NCBI GenBank assembly: GCA_965220285.1
Contig: OZ244818.1
Location: 1,674,001 to 1,738,000 of the forward strand
Direction of reading: 5' to 3'
Source: Bin5 sp009843665
GTDB lineage: Bacteria; Chloroflexota; Anaerolineae; Caldilineales; Caldilineaceae
DNA: 64,000 nt
This document shows positions 51,046 to 60,235 of this stretch, piece by piece. A program made the position numbers and the translations under genes. The notes beneath the pieces are model-generated. The model saw only the letters and a list, made by a program, of their open reading frames with translations, made no database searches and had not been told where the DNA came from. Position 1 is the first letter of the stretch. Every line of letters starts with the position of its first letter.

Positions 51046-51325
51046 CTACTACGGTGGGACCCGATGTTTAACCCACAGTTTGGCAGAAGAAAGATGTATT
51101 TGGGCGGATGCAGTTGGGCGCTGATCAGAGCAGGGCGTGTTCTTCAGCCGGTGTGCGATGAGTGAGACTTTGGCGCCGTCTTGTATGGTTATAGTCGTTG
51201 AAGCAGGCGGCTAAGCCAGTTGGCAGGCGAGACGACGTTTTATGACAGGCTGCTGCGACCAATGTCGACGCCGGTCCGCAGCATTTTTCGTACTTCCGCA
51301 ACACAACTCGCCCCGTCCTCGCAAC
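51046..51325. other. Intergenic, nothing recognised
   Basis: 280 bases between converging genes, no hairpin or coding signal of note. Confidence 0.4.
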
Positions 51326-52228
51326 TCATTCCTGCACGACTCCAAAATCATACTTCTCTTTTCGTACTCGCAGGTCGAAGTAGTACAGAACGACCGCGAT
51401 TACATAGAACGGCGTGGTGATGATGGACGACAGTTCCGAAACAGCATAACCGATGCCGGTCTTCCATGATTGGTCGACAGCCGGAACCAAGGGAAGCAAA
51501 ACGAAATTCTCCAACGCGCTGAACAGACCGCCGACCAATGCCGTAGCGATTGATATAAGGATAAGATAGCCGGCGGTGCGCAGTACAAAGTCCCGGCTCA
51601 GATTCCAACCACGGCGCAAAGATTCCAGGGGTCCCGTCTCTTCCGTCATCAACGCGACTTCGGCAACCAGCCAGCGAGCCGACAGATAGAGGAAAACAGT
51701 CAGCATCAGGACTGAAGAAAGACAGAATCCGAAAACGCCCCACAGGGCATCGCTCAGCAGGTTATTGATCGCCTCCACGTCGCCGCCGCCAAACAGTTCA
51801 AGAAACGCGTGACGGATTTCATCAAAGGGAATGTCAGCATTCAAGAGTCCAACCCAAGACGGCGCCGTCGCGACCAGTGCTACACCGCCGAACACAGCCA
51901 TCGTTGCCAGTGTCAGGCCGATAGCGGCCGGCAGGCGACGCAGAGCACGCACGACGGCAGTTCTGACGGCAAGCGGGCGCCCGTGCAACGCGTCGACGCA
52001 GTGGGCAATGAGCGACAGGTTTACCAGTGCTTCGAGGGGCCAAACCACCATGGTAAACAGGAGGTTGGAAGCGTTATTTTCTACAAAGAAAAGAGAAAGT
52101 GCCGCTAAAGGGACAAAAAAGAGGGCGGCTGTACGCAGAAAGATGCTGAACTGGGCACGATACAGACCAAAAGCCAGGCCCAGCAGTTTGCCGACGGTCA
52201 GACGAGTGGAGGTCAAGGAAGCGTGCAT
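51326..52228 (-). CDS. Polytopic membrane protein, glycerophosphoryl-diester-phosphodiesterase-membrane-domain-like, copy 1
   Basis: 300 residues, about six hydrophobic segments. The N-terminal pattern T.GKLL..A..LYR....I.LRTAALFF.P and ALMTEETGPLESLRRGWNLSRDFVLRTAGYLILI resemble the DUF7544/GPDPase_memb class of bacterial membrane proteins (uncertain). Role unknown. Paralogue of 52811-53707, conserved through the C-terminal LYYFDLRVRKEKYDF. Confidence 0.75.
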   Translation of the reverse strand: MHASLTSTRLTVGKLLGLAFGLYRAQFSIFLRTAALFFVPLAALSLFFVENNASNLLFTMVVWPLEALVNLSLIAHCVDALHGRPLAVRTAVVRALRRLPAAIGLTLATMAVFGGVALVATAPSWVGLLNADIPFDEIRHAFLELFGGGDVEAINNLLSDALWGVFGFCLSSVLMLTVFLYLSARWLVAEVALMTEETGPLESLRRGWNLSRDFVLRTAGYLILISIATALVGGLFSALENFVLLPLVPAVDQSWKTGIGYAVSELSSIITTPFYVIAVVLYYFDLRVRKEKYDFGVVQE

Positions 52229-52557
52229 TGGGAAGGTATCGTCCTCTCTTGCAGCGCGGAAAAACTCTCTTGTTTCCGGTTTAGAGAAGGTCTCTTGACG
52301 GCCGGAAATTCATTTTCACAGCAATCATCTTCCGACATTGTAACTGGTATGCCATAGATTGCTTATCTCCCGTTTTTGGGATGGTGCTCCGGTGCGGGGA
52401 GGGACGATAATGGGGTGCATCCCAGATTTGGGGTGGGAACAGTCTGGCGGGGAATCGGTGCCAGCGGTGGCTGGCGTTGTATACCGTCTTTGGGCGAGAC
52501 GCAGTGCAGGCGCCAGGCTGGCCGTACGGTGGAGTCCGTCAGTTGGGGAGGGTGTGA

Positions 52558-52582
52558 GGGCAGGAACAAGGCCGGCACCTAC
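52558..52582. repeat. Dispersed hairpin repeat, degenerate
   Basis: GGGCAGGA-ACAAG-GCCGGCACCTAC; the arms have lost pairing. Confidence 0.55.
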
Positions 52583-52678
52583 GGGGGTCCGATGGGACTG
52601 GCGGGACGTGGTTTGGCTGGACACCTTCGATTCGGCACCCGTCACCAATGTCGACACCCGGTCGACGAGGCATGTTTT

Positions 52679-52742
52679 GGCCGGGGGCGTTGCGGGGGCG
52701 GAGCCCCTGCACAAGGGAGGGCCGAATAGGCCCGACCGCCCA
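52679..52742. repeat. Double-hairpin repeat, copy 2
   Basis: Same ~64-bp sequence as copy 3 at 61959 (no differences seen) and close to copy 1. Confidence 0.8.
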
Positions 52743-52810
52743 GAACTGCAGAAGTTAGTAGTCAGTAGTTAGCAGAATTCCCCACCTTCTCCAACACGAC
52801 CAAGCCCAAA

Positions 52811-53707
52811 TTACACGTTCTCAAAATCATACTTCTCTTTTCGCACTCGCAGGTCGAAGTAGTACAGAACGATGGCAGTAACGTAGAACGGCATGACGAT
52901 GATGGACAAAAGCCTCGAAAAAGCGAGACTGAACCCGATCATTCTTGACTGATCAGCGGCCGGGGCCAAGGCATCCACTGCATAGTTCAATGCCGCTCCG
53001 ATCACTCCGCCGACCAAACCCATAGCGATGACAATGAGTAGGAGATAGCCAAGGGTGCGCAGTACGAAGCGGCGGCTCAGACTCCAGCTGCGGCGCAGGG
53101 ATTCCAGCGGACCCGTCCCCTCAGTCATCAACGCGGCCTCGGCAAACCGCCAGCGAGTCGACAGATAGAACAGGACAGCTGGAATCAGAAGTCCGGAGAG
53201 ACATAAGCCTGTACCACCCCACAGAGCACTACCCAACACGCTAAAGACTATGTCCACCTGGTCAGGATTAGCCGGAGTGGAAAAGGTGTCAAGAATCTCG
53301 GCAAGGGAAACTCCAGAGTTCAGGAGTCCGACCCAGACCGGCGCCGCCAATATAAGCGCTACGCCGCTGATCACAGCCGAGACGGCCACGGAAAGGCCCA
53401 TATAAGCGGGCAGGCGGCGCAGGCCACGCTTGACCGCTGGGCTGACGGCAAGAGGACGCCCGTGTAAGGAATCGATGCAGTGGATAATGAGCGACAGGTT
53501 TACGATGCCGTCGACAGGCCAAAGTGCCAGGGAAAGGAGGAAGCTGGTAGCGAGGTCCTCTGCAAAGAGGAAGGAAAGTGCCGCGGCCGGGAGATAGAAG
53601 ATGGCGGCTGTGCGCAGAAGGATGGCTCTGTGGGTGGGGTAGAGGGTGATGGCCCGGGTCAGGAGTTTGCCGAAGGTTAGGGGTGTGGGGGTTGGGGGTG
53701 TTTGCAT
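52811..53707 (-). CDS. Polytopic membrane protein, paralogue, copy 2
   Basis: 298 residues, about 60% identical to 51326-52228: ALMTEGTGPLESLRRSWSLSRRFVLRTLGYLLLIVIAMG and ending LYYFDLRVRKEKYDFENV. The pair arose by local tandem duplication with repeat DNA between. No signal peptidase site; function unknown. Confidence 0.75.
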   Translation of the reverse strand: MQTPPTPTPLTFGKLLTRAITLYPTHRAILLRTAAIFYLPAAALSFLFAEDLATSFLLSLALWPVDGIVNLSLIIHCIDSLHGRPLAVSPAVKRGLRRLPAYMGLSVAVSAVISGVALILAAPVWVGLLNSGVSLAEILDTFSTPANPDQVDIVFSVLGSALWGGTGLCLSGLLIPAVLFYLSTRWRFAEAALMTEGTGPLESLRRSWSLSRRFVLRTLGYLLLIVIAMGLVGGVIGAALNYAVDALAPAADQSRMIGFSLAFSRLLSIIVMPFYVTAIVLYYFDLRVRKEKYDFENV

Positions 53708-54324
53708 TTGGGAGGTGGCCGGTTTTTGGGCGGTGGGGGATTACGCCTATCTCGCTTGTTTTCGGGGAGGCAGTGTTGCGGCCTTAGGGTCTTTTTCGCC
53801 GCGTTTCTCTTTCTGACATTGTAACTGGGATTGGGTGAACTGTTTAGCTTCCATTTTGGGGAGGGTGCAGTTGTCTGAACTGTGATTTGGGGGGATTTGA
53901 GGGATGGGCTGCAGTTGCTGTGCTGCCACTATTGAGGGTTAGGTGACGACGGTTGCGACAGCTATGATGGCGTCCCAGCGTTGCTCGGCGAAGGCGTGGT
54001 AGTGGGAGAGGGCGATGGGAAAGGCGATCTGGTCAACAGCCTACTCACATTCGAAGGAGAAGTGGAATTAGCCAGAACTTGCCCCGTCTTTATGCCCCAA
54101 TGTCTTATGTTACAATACCTCCTGCAGGCGAAATCCTTGGGTTGTCGTCCTCCTGAGGACAGGGTCTTTTCATCAAACATGCGTCCTGGCATTAGGTCAT
54201 CGGTTTCCAGCCAGAATTCTCGAAAAATAGGGTGAGCATTGGTAAACTTGTCACATGAGCCGAGAACTTCGTTGATGGCTTCCAAGAGTGCCTGTTTCTA
54301 TAGGTAATATCAATATTTTGCACG
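53708..54324. other. Intergenic region with possible gene remnant
   Basis: On the reverse strand 54027-53939 reads PFPIALSHYHAFAEQRWDAII... ending AVATVVT and TAA, which looks like the end of a decayed protein gene; the frame cannot be followed further. Otherwise no coding signal. Confidence 0.35.
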
Positions 54325-54645
54325 ATGGATTTCGAAGATGCCATACTTGCGAAGATTGAGAGCGGGCAGTTCGAGTTTTCGGAACATGCAACTGAACAGA
54401 GCATCCTCAGACGAATTACCCTTCAAGAATTTCAAGAGGCTGTATCACATAGTGAACTCATAGAAGATTATCCAGATGACAAATATGGTCCCAGTTGCCT
54501 CCTTCTTGGATTCACATCAATGCGTAGGCCATTACATATTCATTGCAGCTACCCTTCGAGACCGATCATCAAGATCATCACCCTGTATGAGCCAGATCCA
54601 TCGAAATGGATCGACTTCAAGGTAAGGAGACGGGATGATGCCTGA
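54325..54645 (+). CDS. DUF4258 domain protein (toxin-like)
   Basis: 106 residues: FEFSEHATEQSILRRITLQEFQEAVSHSELIEDYPDDKYGPSCLLLGF...LHIHCSYP...IKIITLYEPDPSKWIDF. The SEHA..R...R.I...E and IITLYEPDP.KW motifs are typical of DUF4258, a RelE-like/mRNA-interferase-related fold that pairs with small antitoxins. Overlaps the next gene by 11 bases; probable toxin of a two-gene unit. Confidence 0.8.
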   Translation: MDFEDAILAKIESGQFEFSEHATEQSILRRITLQEFQEAVSHSELIEDYPDDKYGPSCLLLGFTSMRRPLHIHCSYPSRPIIKIITLYEPDPSKWIDFKVRRRDDA

Positions 54646-54874
54646 CAACACAGTATGGAACGAGCCACTTGTCGAACAGACTGTGACCTATCACATTGAA
54701 ATCGACGGACGACTGCTGCTTGTCGAGAACGTGCCGGCGAGGGTGAATGTTGAGACGGGCGAGCGGTATTTTTCGCCAGAAACGGTTGAGCGTTTGCAGC
54801 AGGCTGTGTGGGGGCGGTGCCGGCCTGTTCGTACGATTGAGACGCCGGTGTATGAGTATGGCGCGCTGGCCTGA
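54635..54874 (+). CDS. YgiT/MqsA-like antitoxin without zinc ligands
   Basis: 79 residues. VTYHIEIDGRLLLVENVPARVNVETGERYFSPETVERLQQAVW matches the core of YgiT-type antitoxins, which normally reads ENVPA.VC..CGE.YF/SPE. Here both Cys of that motif are replaced (NVETGE) and no N-terminal CxxC is present, so no zinc site. Paired with the DUF4258 protein. No DNA-binding domain visible; it may act by protein binding only. Confidence 0.75.
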   Translation: MMPDNTVWNEPLVEQTVTYHIEIDGRLLLVENVPARVNVETGERYFSPETVERLQQAVWGRCRPVRTIETPVYEYGALA

Positions 54875-54927
54875 AATTGGAGTCTGCCTTCGGTTCGGTT
54901 TGCGAGATAGTGTGGGAGGGAAACACC

Positions 54928-55695
54928 ATGACCACGAATCAACTCGCGCTAAGTAAGGATGAGGTCCGGCTGTATCATGAGCAGGGGTGGCTGGGGCCGT
55001 TTGCGTTGATCTCGGAGGGGGAGATGGCGGGGGTGCGGCAAAGGATTGATGAGGAGATACTGGAGGTGGGGAAGGCGGCGGGGTTGGCGGAGAGGGAGTA
55101 TTTTCATAATAGGCATTTGGACAACCGCTGCGTTTATGAGCTGCTGAGTCATCCGAATCTGGTGGAGAGGGCGGCCGGGCTGCTGGGGCCGCATTTGGTG
55201 CTGTGGCGGACGAATTTTCAGATTAAGGCGCCGCTGAGCGAGCAGGAGGAGTGGGATACGGAGGTGCCGTGGCATCAGGATTGCGCGTATTATCAGCCTT
55301 CGCCGAATGTGATTCTGTCGGCGTGGATCGCGGTAGATGAGGCGTCGAAGGCGAACGGGTGTATGCAGGTGCTGCCAGGGAGCCATAAACGGCTGTATCC
55401 GCACATCGAAGACCCGGACGCGGAGATGTTCAGCAGAGAGGTGGACCCGTCGACGTTCGATGCGAGCGATGCGGTGGACCTGGAACTGAAGCCGGGTGAG
55501 TTTATCTTCTTCAATGAAAGTACGCTGCACTATTCGCCGCCGAACAGGTCGGAGACGCGGCGGTTCGGGATCACGCCGCGGCTGACGGTGCCTTTTGTGG
55601 ATGTGGGCAGACGCGAGCAGATCGATGTACTGATGGTGAAGGGCGAGGACTATATGGGGTTCTATAATGTGGTGGAGCCGCCGGGGAGTTTCTAG
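54928..55695 (+). CDS. Phytanoyl-CoA dioxygenase (PhyH) family oxygenase
   Basis: 255 residues; ATG 54928 with GGGAGGG upstream. HxD iron ligands in PWHQDCAYY (about 117-119), substrate-side AWIAVDEASKANGCMQVLPGSHK, distal His in LHYSPPNRS and Arg in RRFGITPR, all as expected for Fe(II)/2-oxoglutarate oxygenases. Substrate unknown, different subgroup from 43268-44116. Follows the toxin-antitoxin-like pair but has its own ribosome site; not clearly in an operon. Confidence 0.88.
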   Translation: MTTNQLALSKDEVRLYHEQGWLGPFALISEGEMAGVRQRIDEEILEVGKAAGLAEREYFHNRHLDNRCVYELLSHPNLVERAAGLLGPHLVLWRTNFQIKAPLSEQEEWDTEVPWHQDCAYYQPSPNVILSAWIAVDEASKANGCMQVLPGSHKRLYPHIEDPDAEMFSREVDPSTFDASDAVDLELKPGEFIFFNESTLHYSPPNRSETRRFGITPRLTVPFVDVGRREQIDVLMVKGEDYMGFYNVVEPPGSF

Positions 55696-55872
55696 TATTT
55701 AGCAGTTAGTTTTTAGAGCCCTTTGACATTTCGTTCGAGCCAGATCAGTGTAGAAAGCAGAATGGAAGAAAGCCGTGAGACGTCGTGCGAGCTTTTCGTA
55801 GCGAGGGCAATTGCGAAGATACCCTCTGCCGGGTTCCCGTCCGCCGGCATGGTCTTCACCGTGGAGATAGCA

Positions 55873-56901
55873 TTACCGACATCCACACTGCAAATCTTCA
55901 AGGGAGGCAAGCAGGTCCAGGACCAGCAGAGCCGTGTCTCCCAGCAGCGCAGGGTTGATGAACTCAATTGTATCGTCTGGGCTGTTGATGCGTGATGTGT
56001 CGTCACCGGCGAAGGAAATGGTCGGAACCCACGCGTCTCCGAAGCTGAAGTTATCGCTGAAACCTCCGGAGAGCCATCGCCTGCCGATCGTGAGGAGCAC
56101 TCCCTCCCTTTCAGCGGCTTCTGACACATGCCTGGTCAACCAGGGGTTGCCCACTGCAAAGAGAGTTGTGCCGGACCCCACCGAGTCCAGGTTAATCATG
56201 ACTCTGATGTCGGCCAATTCTGCGTCAGTCAACTGGTCGACGTAATGCCAACTGCCGTGCAGCCCGGTCTCCTCTGAACCAAAGGCGATGAACCGTAGTG
56301 TAAACGGGAAGACCGAGACCGCCTGGTTCGACCACGGAGGCTGCGCCAATCTCTCTGCCAGCGCCAGCAGCACACCTACTCCGGAAGCGTTGTCGTTGGC
56401 GCCGACGGAATCCGGCGTCGTGTCGTAGTGTGCTCCCAGGATGACCACGCCTTCACCGCGACCGGGAAGTTCAAGGATTATGTTACGTGATGGCCCCGGG
56501 GGTGGTCGGAGATCCTTTACCGTTGTCCACCGCCCAAAGTCTTGCATCTCCGGGCTGTAGCCTAACTCGGTAAAGCGGTCCATCAGGAACTCTGCGGACT
56601 CCAGTTCCTCCTGCGTGGCGCTCTCGCGCGGCCCCACTTCTTCGCTCAACTCGCACAGGTAGTCGAAAGCGGAACCGGCAAATGCCTTACGGTCCTCGGT
56701 GTCGAATCTTGCGCGAGCAGGCGATGGAGGGGTACCGGCCAGTGCCTCCTGCGCGATTTCCTTGAGTTCAGTGCAGGGCGATTCCGGCGTCGAAACGCCG
56801 GCGGGGACAGGTGGCTCTGCAGGGATGGAATTGCAGGCGGTCAGCAACAGGGCGGCAACGGCGACGACCACTAAAGGCAGGGTAAACCGCTTGCCGGTCA
56901 T
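55873..56901 (-). CDS. M28-family metallopeptidase lipoprotein, atypical metal site
   Basis: 342 residues from ATG 56901 (MTGKRFTLPLVVVAVAALLLTAC, good lipoprotein signal; an upstream ATG at 56931 adds ten residues). Aminopeptidase-like fold: GAHYDT, GANDNASG, FGSEETGLHGS and NLDSVG supply His, bridging Asp, Glu pair and second Asp for two zinc ions. The last zinc ligand, normally His in a (Y/I)H(T/S)P.D(T) motif, is Asn here (RINSPDDT), so one metal may bind weakly. The reverse-strand DNA after the stop has a protein-like frame (55713-55872), hinting at a frameshifted C-terminus. Confidence 0.85.
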   Translation of the reverse strand: MTGKRFTLPLVVVAVAALLLTACNSIPAEPPVPAGVSTPESPCTELKEIAQEALAGTPPSPARARFDTEDRKAFAGSAFDYLCELSEEVGPRESATQEELESAEFLMDRFTELGYSPEMQDFGRWTTVKDLRPPPGPSRNIILELPGRGEGVVILGAHYDTTPDSVGANDNASGVGVLLALAERLAQPPWSNQAVSVFPFTLRFIAFGSEETGLHGSWHYVDQLTDAELADIRVMINLDSVGSGTTLFAVGNPWLTRHVSEAAEREGVLLTIGRRWLSGGFSDNFSFGDAWVPTISFAGDDTSRINSPDDTIEFINPALLGDTALLVLDLLASLEDLQCGCR

Positions 56902-56941
56902 TAAGGGTTCTTTCGGTACGCTAAGTCCCATAATGAGCTAA

Positions 56942-56965
56942 CCCTCAAGGGGCTGCCCTTGAGGG
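56942..56965 (-). other. Stem-loop just upstream of the M28 gene
   Basis: Perfect 10-bp stem CCCTCAAGGG/CCCTTGAGGG with loop GCTG, 11 bases above the upstream M28 ATG. May limit translation or end transcription from further upstream. Confidence 0.6.
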
Positions 56966-57250
56966 CGGGCAAGACCCGTTTTGTAAGCCATCACCACCTG
57001 AAACTGTAATTCACTGTGTTTTCAGCCAGGAGCGGCATGAACTCCTCAGTGTTAAGAGCCGACAGGTAAGCGGTGCATTCGTTGCAGCGGTAGCCTTCTC
57101 CCACACTCATGTCACGAACGAGAAGCAACTTTTCGTCCCGTTTGAGGACGCTATGCTGGCCGTCTCATATGCGACGGGCGATTCCCTTTCGTTCATGGTC
57201 AGAAACAGCGCGAGTTTTCAAGGCATAGATCATCAGATTCGACTCGAGTC
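56966..57250. other. Intergenic; possible small CxxC peptide
   Basis: The reverse strand frame 57110-56991 encodes 39 residues beginning MSVGEGYRCNECTAYLSAL, with a CNEC knuckle; no ribosome site visible, so only a candidate. Nothing else recognised. Confidence 0.3.
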
Positions 57251-57916
57251 TCAGTCCGCGTTGCGCGGAAGATAGTCGGGACTGCCAGGAAACATCCCTT
57301 GCGATACGAACGCAATGGTGGATTTGTCGGTAATGCCGGGAATCTGCGCTGCAAGAGTCAGTGTGCCGTCTTCATGCGAAAATGTCACTTCGACATCGCT
57401 AGATAGAAACTCATGCGAAGTGTATTCGTATTCGACTCCATCATGTTCTCTAGTGGCGCGACCGCCTTTGTACACACCTCCTGTAACCATCGGTTCAGCC
57501 GGCCTGACAACGACCATCTCTGGTTTCTTCGGATCGTAGTAAGTGGCTTGAAACATATAGTCTAGATGACTCATCGGAGTCAGAGGATCTCCTTCAATGC
57601 TGACGAGAACTATCCAATGATTCGTCTCAAGTCTGAAATGTCCTGGCTCGTGACTGTATTCCGCCTTTTCGGGAAGTTCTCGAAGGTGAAAGGTCGCAGT
57701 CAGGAGTTCGCCGTTCAAGTCAGAACTTACGCCGATTATGTCGGCGGATCCAGGCAACTCCTCTGCAGCCGAATCTTCCACGCTCTGTCCGGGCGATATG
57801 GAGATGTAACCTGGCGGGTACTGGCCGTAAATCGACCGTTTATAGGGATTCGGCGGCAGAAACGGGCAGCCGTTCAACAGGAGCACACACGCGATAATCA
57901 GTAGCGCTTTTGACAT
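57251..57916 (-). CDS. Hypothetical lipoprotein
   Basis: 221 residues; ATG 57916 chosen for AGAGGAG and lipoprotein signal SKALLIIACVLLLNGC. Mature part starts PFLPPNPYKRSIYGQYPPGY. Beta-rich; C-terminal DGTLTLAAQIPGITDKSTIAFVSQGMFPGS is similar to the end of the broken gene at 58163-58533 (PGITSKSMLAF), so a paralogue pair. No family recognised. Confidence 0.75.
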   Translation of the reverse strand: MSKALLIIACVLLLNGCPFLPPNPYKRSIYGQYPPGYISISPGQSVEDSAAEELPGSADIIGVSSDLNGELLTATFHLRELPEKAEYSHEPGHFRLETNHWIVLVSIEGDPLTPMSHLDYMFQATYYDPKKPEMVVVRPAEPMVTGGVYKGGRATREHDGVEYEYTSHEFLSSDVEVTFSHEDGTLTLAAQIPGITDKSTIAFVSQGMFPGSPDYLPRNAD

Positions 57917-57944
57917 TACTGACTCCTCTTGCTTACCTACTGAA

Positions 57945-58097
57945 TCAAGGCAACAGTTCTCCCACTTCAGACGAATCGATCTGCACGGCAACCCAGCCGT
58001 CGTTATCGGTCAGTATATGGTAGTTGATGCGAAGGAAGAGAACGCCGTGTTCCTGCCCCTGCAGTTCCGTGGCCTTGCCGATGACGAAGCGCTGACC
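57945..58097 (-). pseudogene. Lectin-like (PA-IL/LecA-type) C-terminal fragment
   Basis: Reverse-strand frame GQRFVIGKATELQGQEHGVLF then LRINYHILTDNDGWVAVQID. The pattern ...G.LFLR(V/I)N.....DN.G...V.I is that of PA-IL/LecA-like sugar-binding domains seen in many surface proteins. An in-frame TAG (58098-58100) cuts it from residues upstream (ITEARLYI). Decayed gene. Confidence 0.45.
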
Positions 58098-58162
58098 CTA
58101 TATGTAGAGTCGCGCCTCTGTGATCGAGCGAGGATAAACTGCGGTAGCCATTCACAGAATGC

Positions 58163-58533
58163 CTACTCGCTGCCGCCCGACTTGGACAGGACCTGGCAAG
58201 CCACTTGTTCCGAACCGTGCAGAAAATCATAAGTTTCAAATGCCAGCATTGACTTTGACGTGATACCGGGATTCTCTCCCGAAAGGGTTATCGCGTCCTC
58301 TTCAGCCGACACATCGGTGCGCGCCAGACCAAGAAACGCGATATCGGGGAATGTCTCTCCCTCTGACTTCAGATGCCCTATGTTGGCTTGCAGATTGTCG
58401 GCTGATATAGTTGCACTCCGGACGCGGAGAATGGACCATCTATAGCTGGCAGGATATGTTCGAACCCGTCAAAGCCTGTATTCTGGTCGCTGTCAACATT
58501 GATCGGCGCCTCCCAAATGTACTCAAATGTCAT
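58163..58533 (-). pseudogene. Frameshifted paralogue of the 57251 lipoprotein
   Basis: One frame gives MTFEYIWEAPINVDSDQNTGF from 58533; after a shift near 58450-58470 another gives YPASYRWSILRVRSATISADNL then KSEGETFPDIAFLGLARTDVS and PGITSKSMLAFETYDFLHGS, ending at TAG 58163-58165. The last motif matches the 57251 protein. Neither frame alone is a normal protein. Confidence 0.55.
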
Positions 58534-58722
58534 TCAAGCCAGGCGTATACTGTATTTGGCAAGGGTGCGGACTGATCTCAGTAACAGCGATCGACCGGAT
58601 ATCGTCTCCTTATCCGGGCCGCTGAGAACGGTCTTGCCATGGAAGAAGAAGGCCGCAACATCTTGAGAACAGAGCTGAATCACCAGTCCCCAGCCCAGGA
58701 AGACCTGGTGAGGGTCATTCAT
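58534..58722 (-). pseudogene. Possible gene fragment upstream of the frameshifted paralogue
   Basis: Frame of 62 codons (MNDPHQVFLGWGLVIQLCSQ...) whose TGA directly abuts the ATG at 58533. Composition is protein-like and the frame extends a little upstream (DVQFDPDQGCASG). Family not recognised; likely part of the same decayed locus. Confidence 0.3.
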
Positions 58723-59223
58723 GCCAGATGCGCACCCCTGGTCGGGGTCGAACTGGACGTCCCTCCCCGTTCACCCATGTGCAAACCGCCTCGATTGGTC
58801 TGAGATGAATTACGATGGACATCCTGGACGCCTGCATCGTCTCAAAGTTGATGCGCCCCTACCCCAGTCGCAACGTTTTGGACTGGGGTAGGGGCAGCGG
58901 TTTCTCCGCACACGAGGAGTCAGACCGCGACCATTTTTCGATGGCGGCCACATTGACTGGAACTGTGTGAATAATGCATGTGTGAGATGTTTTGCCGGAA
59001 GACGAGGAACCGGAAGAGCATTTGGAGGCCTTGGGTGAGATTCAGCAAGAGGAGGAAGCATATTGGGTCAAATGGGATTTGCGTGGTGGGCCGTGAAAGT
59101 AGTGCGGCTGTGCGGGTACTGAAAACAGCTGTCTTCCGGGGCGGGGACCCAGAAGACAGCCAGAGGGGGTTCTTCAATCAAGACAGACTAAGTCGAAAAT
59201 GCCTATATAGACGGACTCCTCGT
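58723..59223. other. Gene-poor region
   Basis: Contains the inverted words CTACCCCAGTC...GACTGGGGTAG (58858-58889), a 11-bp-arm stem-loop of unknown role. No gene recognised. Confidence 0.4.
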
Positions 59224-59505
59224 TCACCCCAACTGAGATGAGTTCGGTGTAGACCACTCCACATAATCAGAATCAACCCATCGCCTCCGGAAGAAAGTCG
59301 AAACCACTCCCCGCTCTGCGCGTGATTTGGATGCAGTCTTGCCGTGCGCGGCTTCCCACAGTTCACAGTGCTCCCATGCCCATTCATAACGGATAGGTTC
59401 GGCACCTGATTTGGTTAGCAGGGCCTGGTCGGCGCTGTCCGCGGCAGTTTCGGCGTCGCGAAGAGATTTAGCTGTTACCAGAGTTCCCTTACTTCTGGAT
59501 TTCAA
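59224..59505 (-). CDS. Hypothetical protein, doubtful
   Basis: 93 residues with a TTG start; AKSLRDAETAADSADQALLTKSGAEPIRYEWAWEHCELWEAA reads like a real helical protein, but no ribosome site, family or conserved neighbour supports it. May be a fragment. Confidence 0.35.
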   Translation of the reverse strand: MKSRSKGTLVTAKSLRDAETAADSADQALLTKSGAEPIRYEWAWEHCELWEAAHGKTASKSRAERGVVSTFFRRRWVDSDYVEWSTPNSSQLG

Positions 59506-59567
59506 TGGGCTATCGTTAAGTCATACATTCGGAAAGGAACATTGCGAGCGCTATTCACACGCGTTTC

Positions 59568-59801
59568 CTAATCTTCGCGGCCCTCTTCTTCCAGATCGAT
59601 AAACTTGTCTATCCGTTCCGCGAACTCCTCCTCGTCCAGGTAGCGCTTCTTCCATTGTGAGATCGTGCCGCGCGGAATATCCATCTCCTTGGCAATACGA
59701 TTCAACCCCTTGTCGCTCCTGTCCAGAAAAAGTAGAACCTGGGCGATTCGGGCGTCGGTGTAGCCTCTTCTGCCCTTGCGGGTCAAGCTGAGCTTTCTCA
59801 T
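59568..59801 (-). CDS. Small helix-turn-helix protein, transposase-like
   Basis: 77 residues: RGYTDARIAQVLLFLDRSDKGLNRIAKEMDIPRGTISQWKKRYLDEEEF. The IAKEMDIPRGTISQWKKRY segment is a clear HTH, like the N-terminal part of IS-type transposases or small regulators. No catalytic domain follows; either a stand-alone DNA-binding protein or the remnant of an insertion sequence. Confidence 0.6.
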   Translation of the reverse strand: MRKLSLTRKGRRGYTDARIAQVLLFLDRSDKGLNRIAKEMDIPRGTISQWKKRYLDEEEFAERIDKFIDLEEEGRED

Positions 59802-60235
59802 CTATCGTGCCGCCATGTCCTCTTACTCCACGCCTTTGAATTCGCAGTCATGCTATTTCTCGACGATCTCAAAGTCATGCATCGAATCCACAGCAACGTA
59901 CAGCATTTCCAATATCCCGCTGATGGAAAAGATTCTGGAGTCCTGCAGACTTATGACTTCGGGCAGTTCTCCGATACTGTTTCATGGGTAGCAAGTCACG
60001 CCTGACCCCCGACCCCGGGGCAGTATATGCCCTGCTTCGGAACGCTCCGCGTTGTCGGTACTGCCGATGATATTGTCGATGACGCTGTCGAGAATACGTC
60101 CACGTGCGTGTCCATCTCTATTGATAGACTGTGAACTTTATATTTTACTGCATTGAAATGTTATTCGTATGCAGATCAGTCTTCTTTTCGTATCAATAAT
60201 GTGTCAACTTTTGCAGATAGTAGAATAGCGGCCGT
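59802..60235. other. Intergenic, AT-richer
   Basis: 434 bases; a short forward frame (about 59850-59998) looks weakly protein-like but has no start signal. No RNA gene recognised. Confidence 0.35.

Larger units (their letters stand above)
52229..52810. other. Intergenic region with dispersed repeats
   Basis: 580 bases between the two paralogous membrane-protein genes. Contains a degenerate hairpin repeat (52558-52582), double-hairpin repeat (52679-52742) and CAGTAGTTAG heptamer remnants. CGACATTGTAACTGG near 52334 recurs near 53813, probably left from the duplication of the two genes. Confidence 0.6.
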
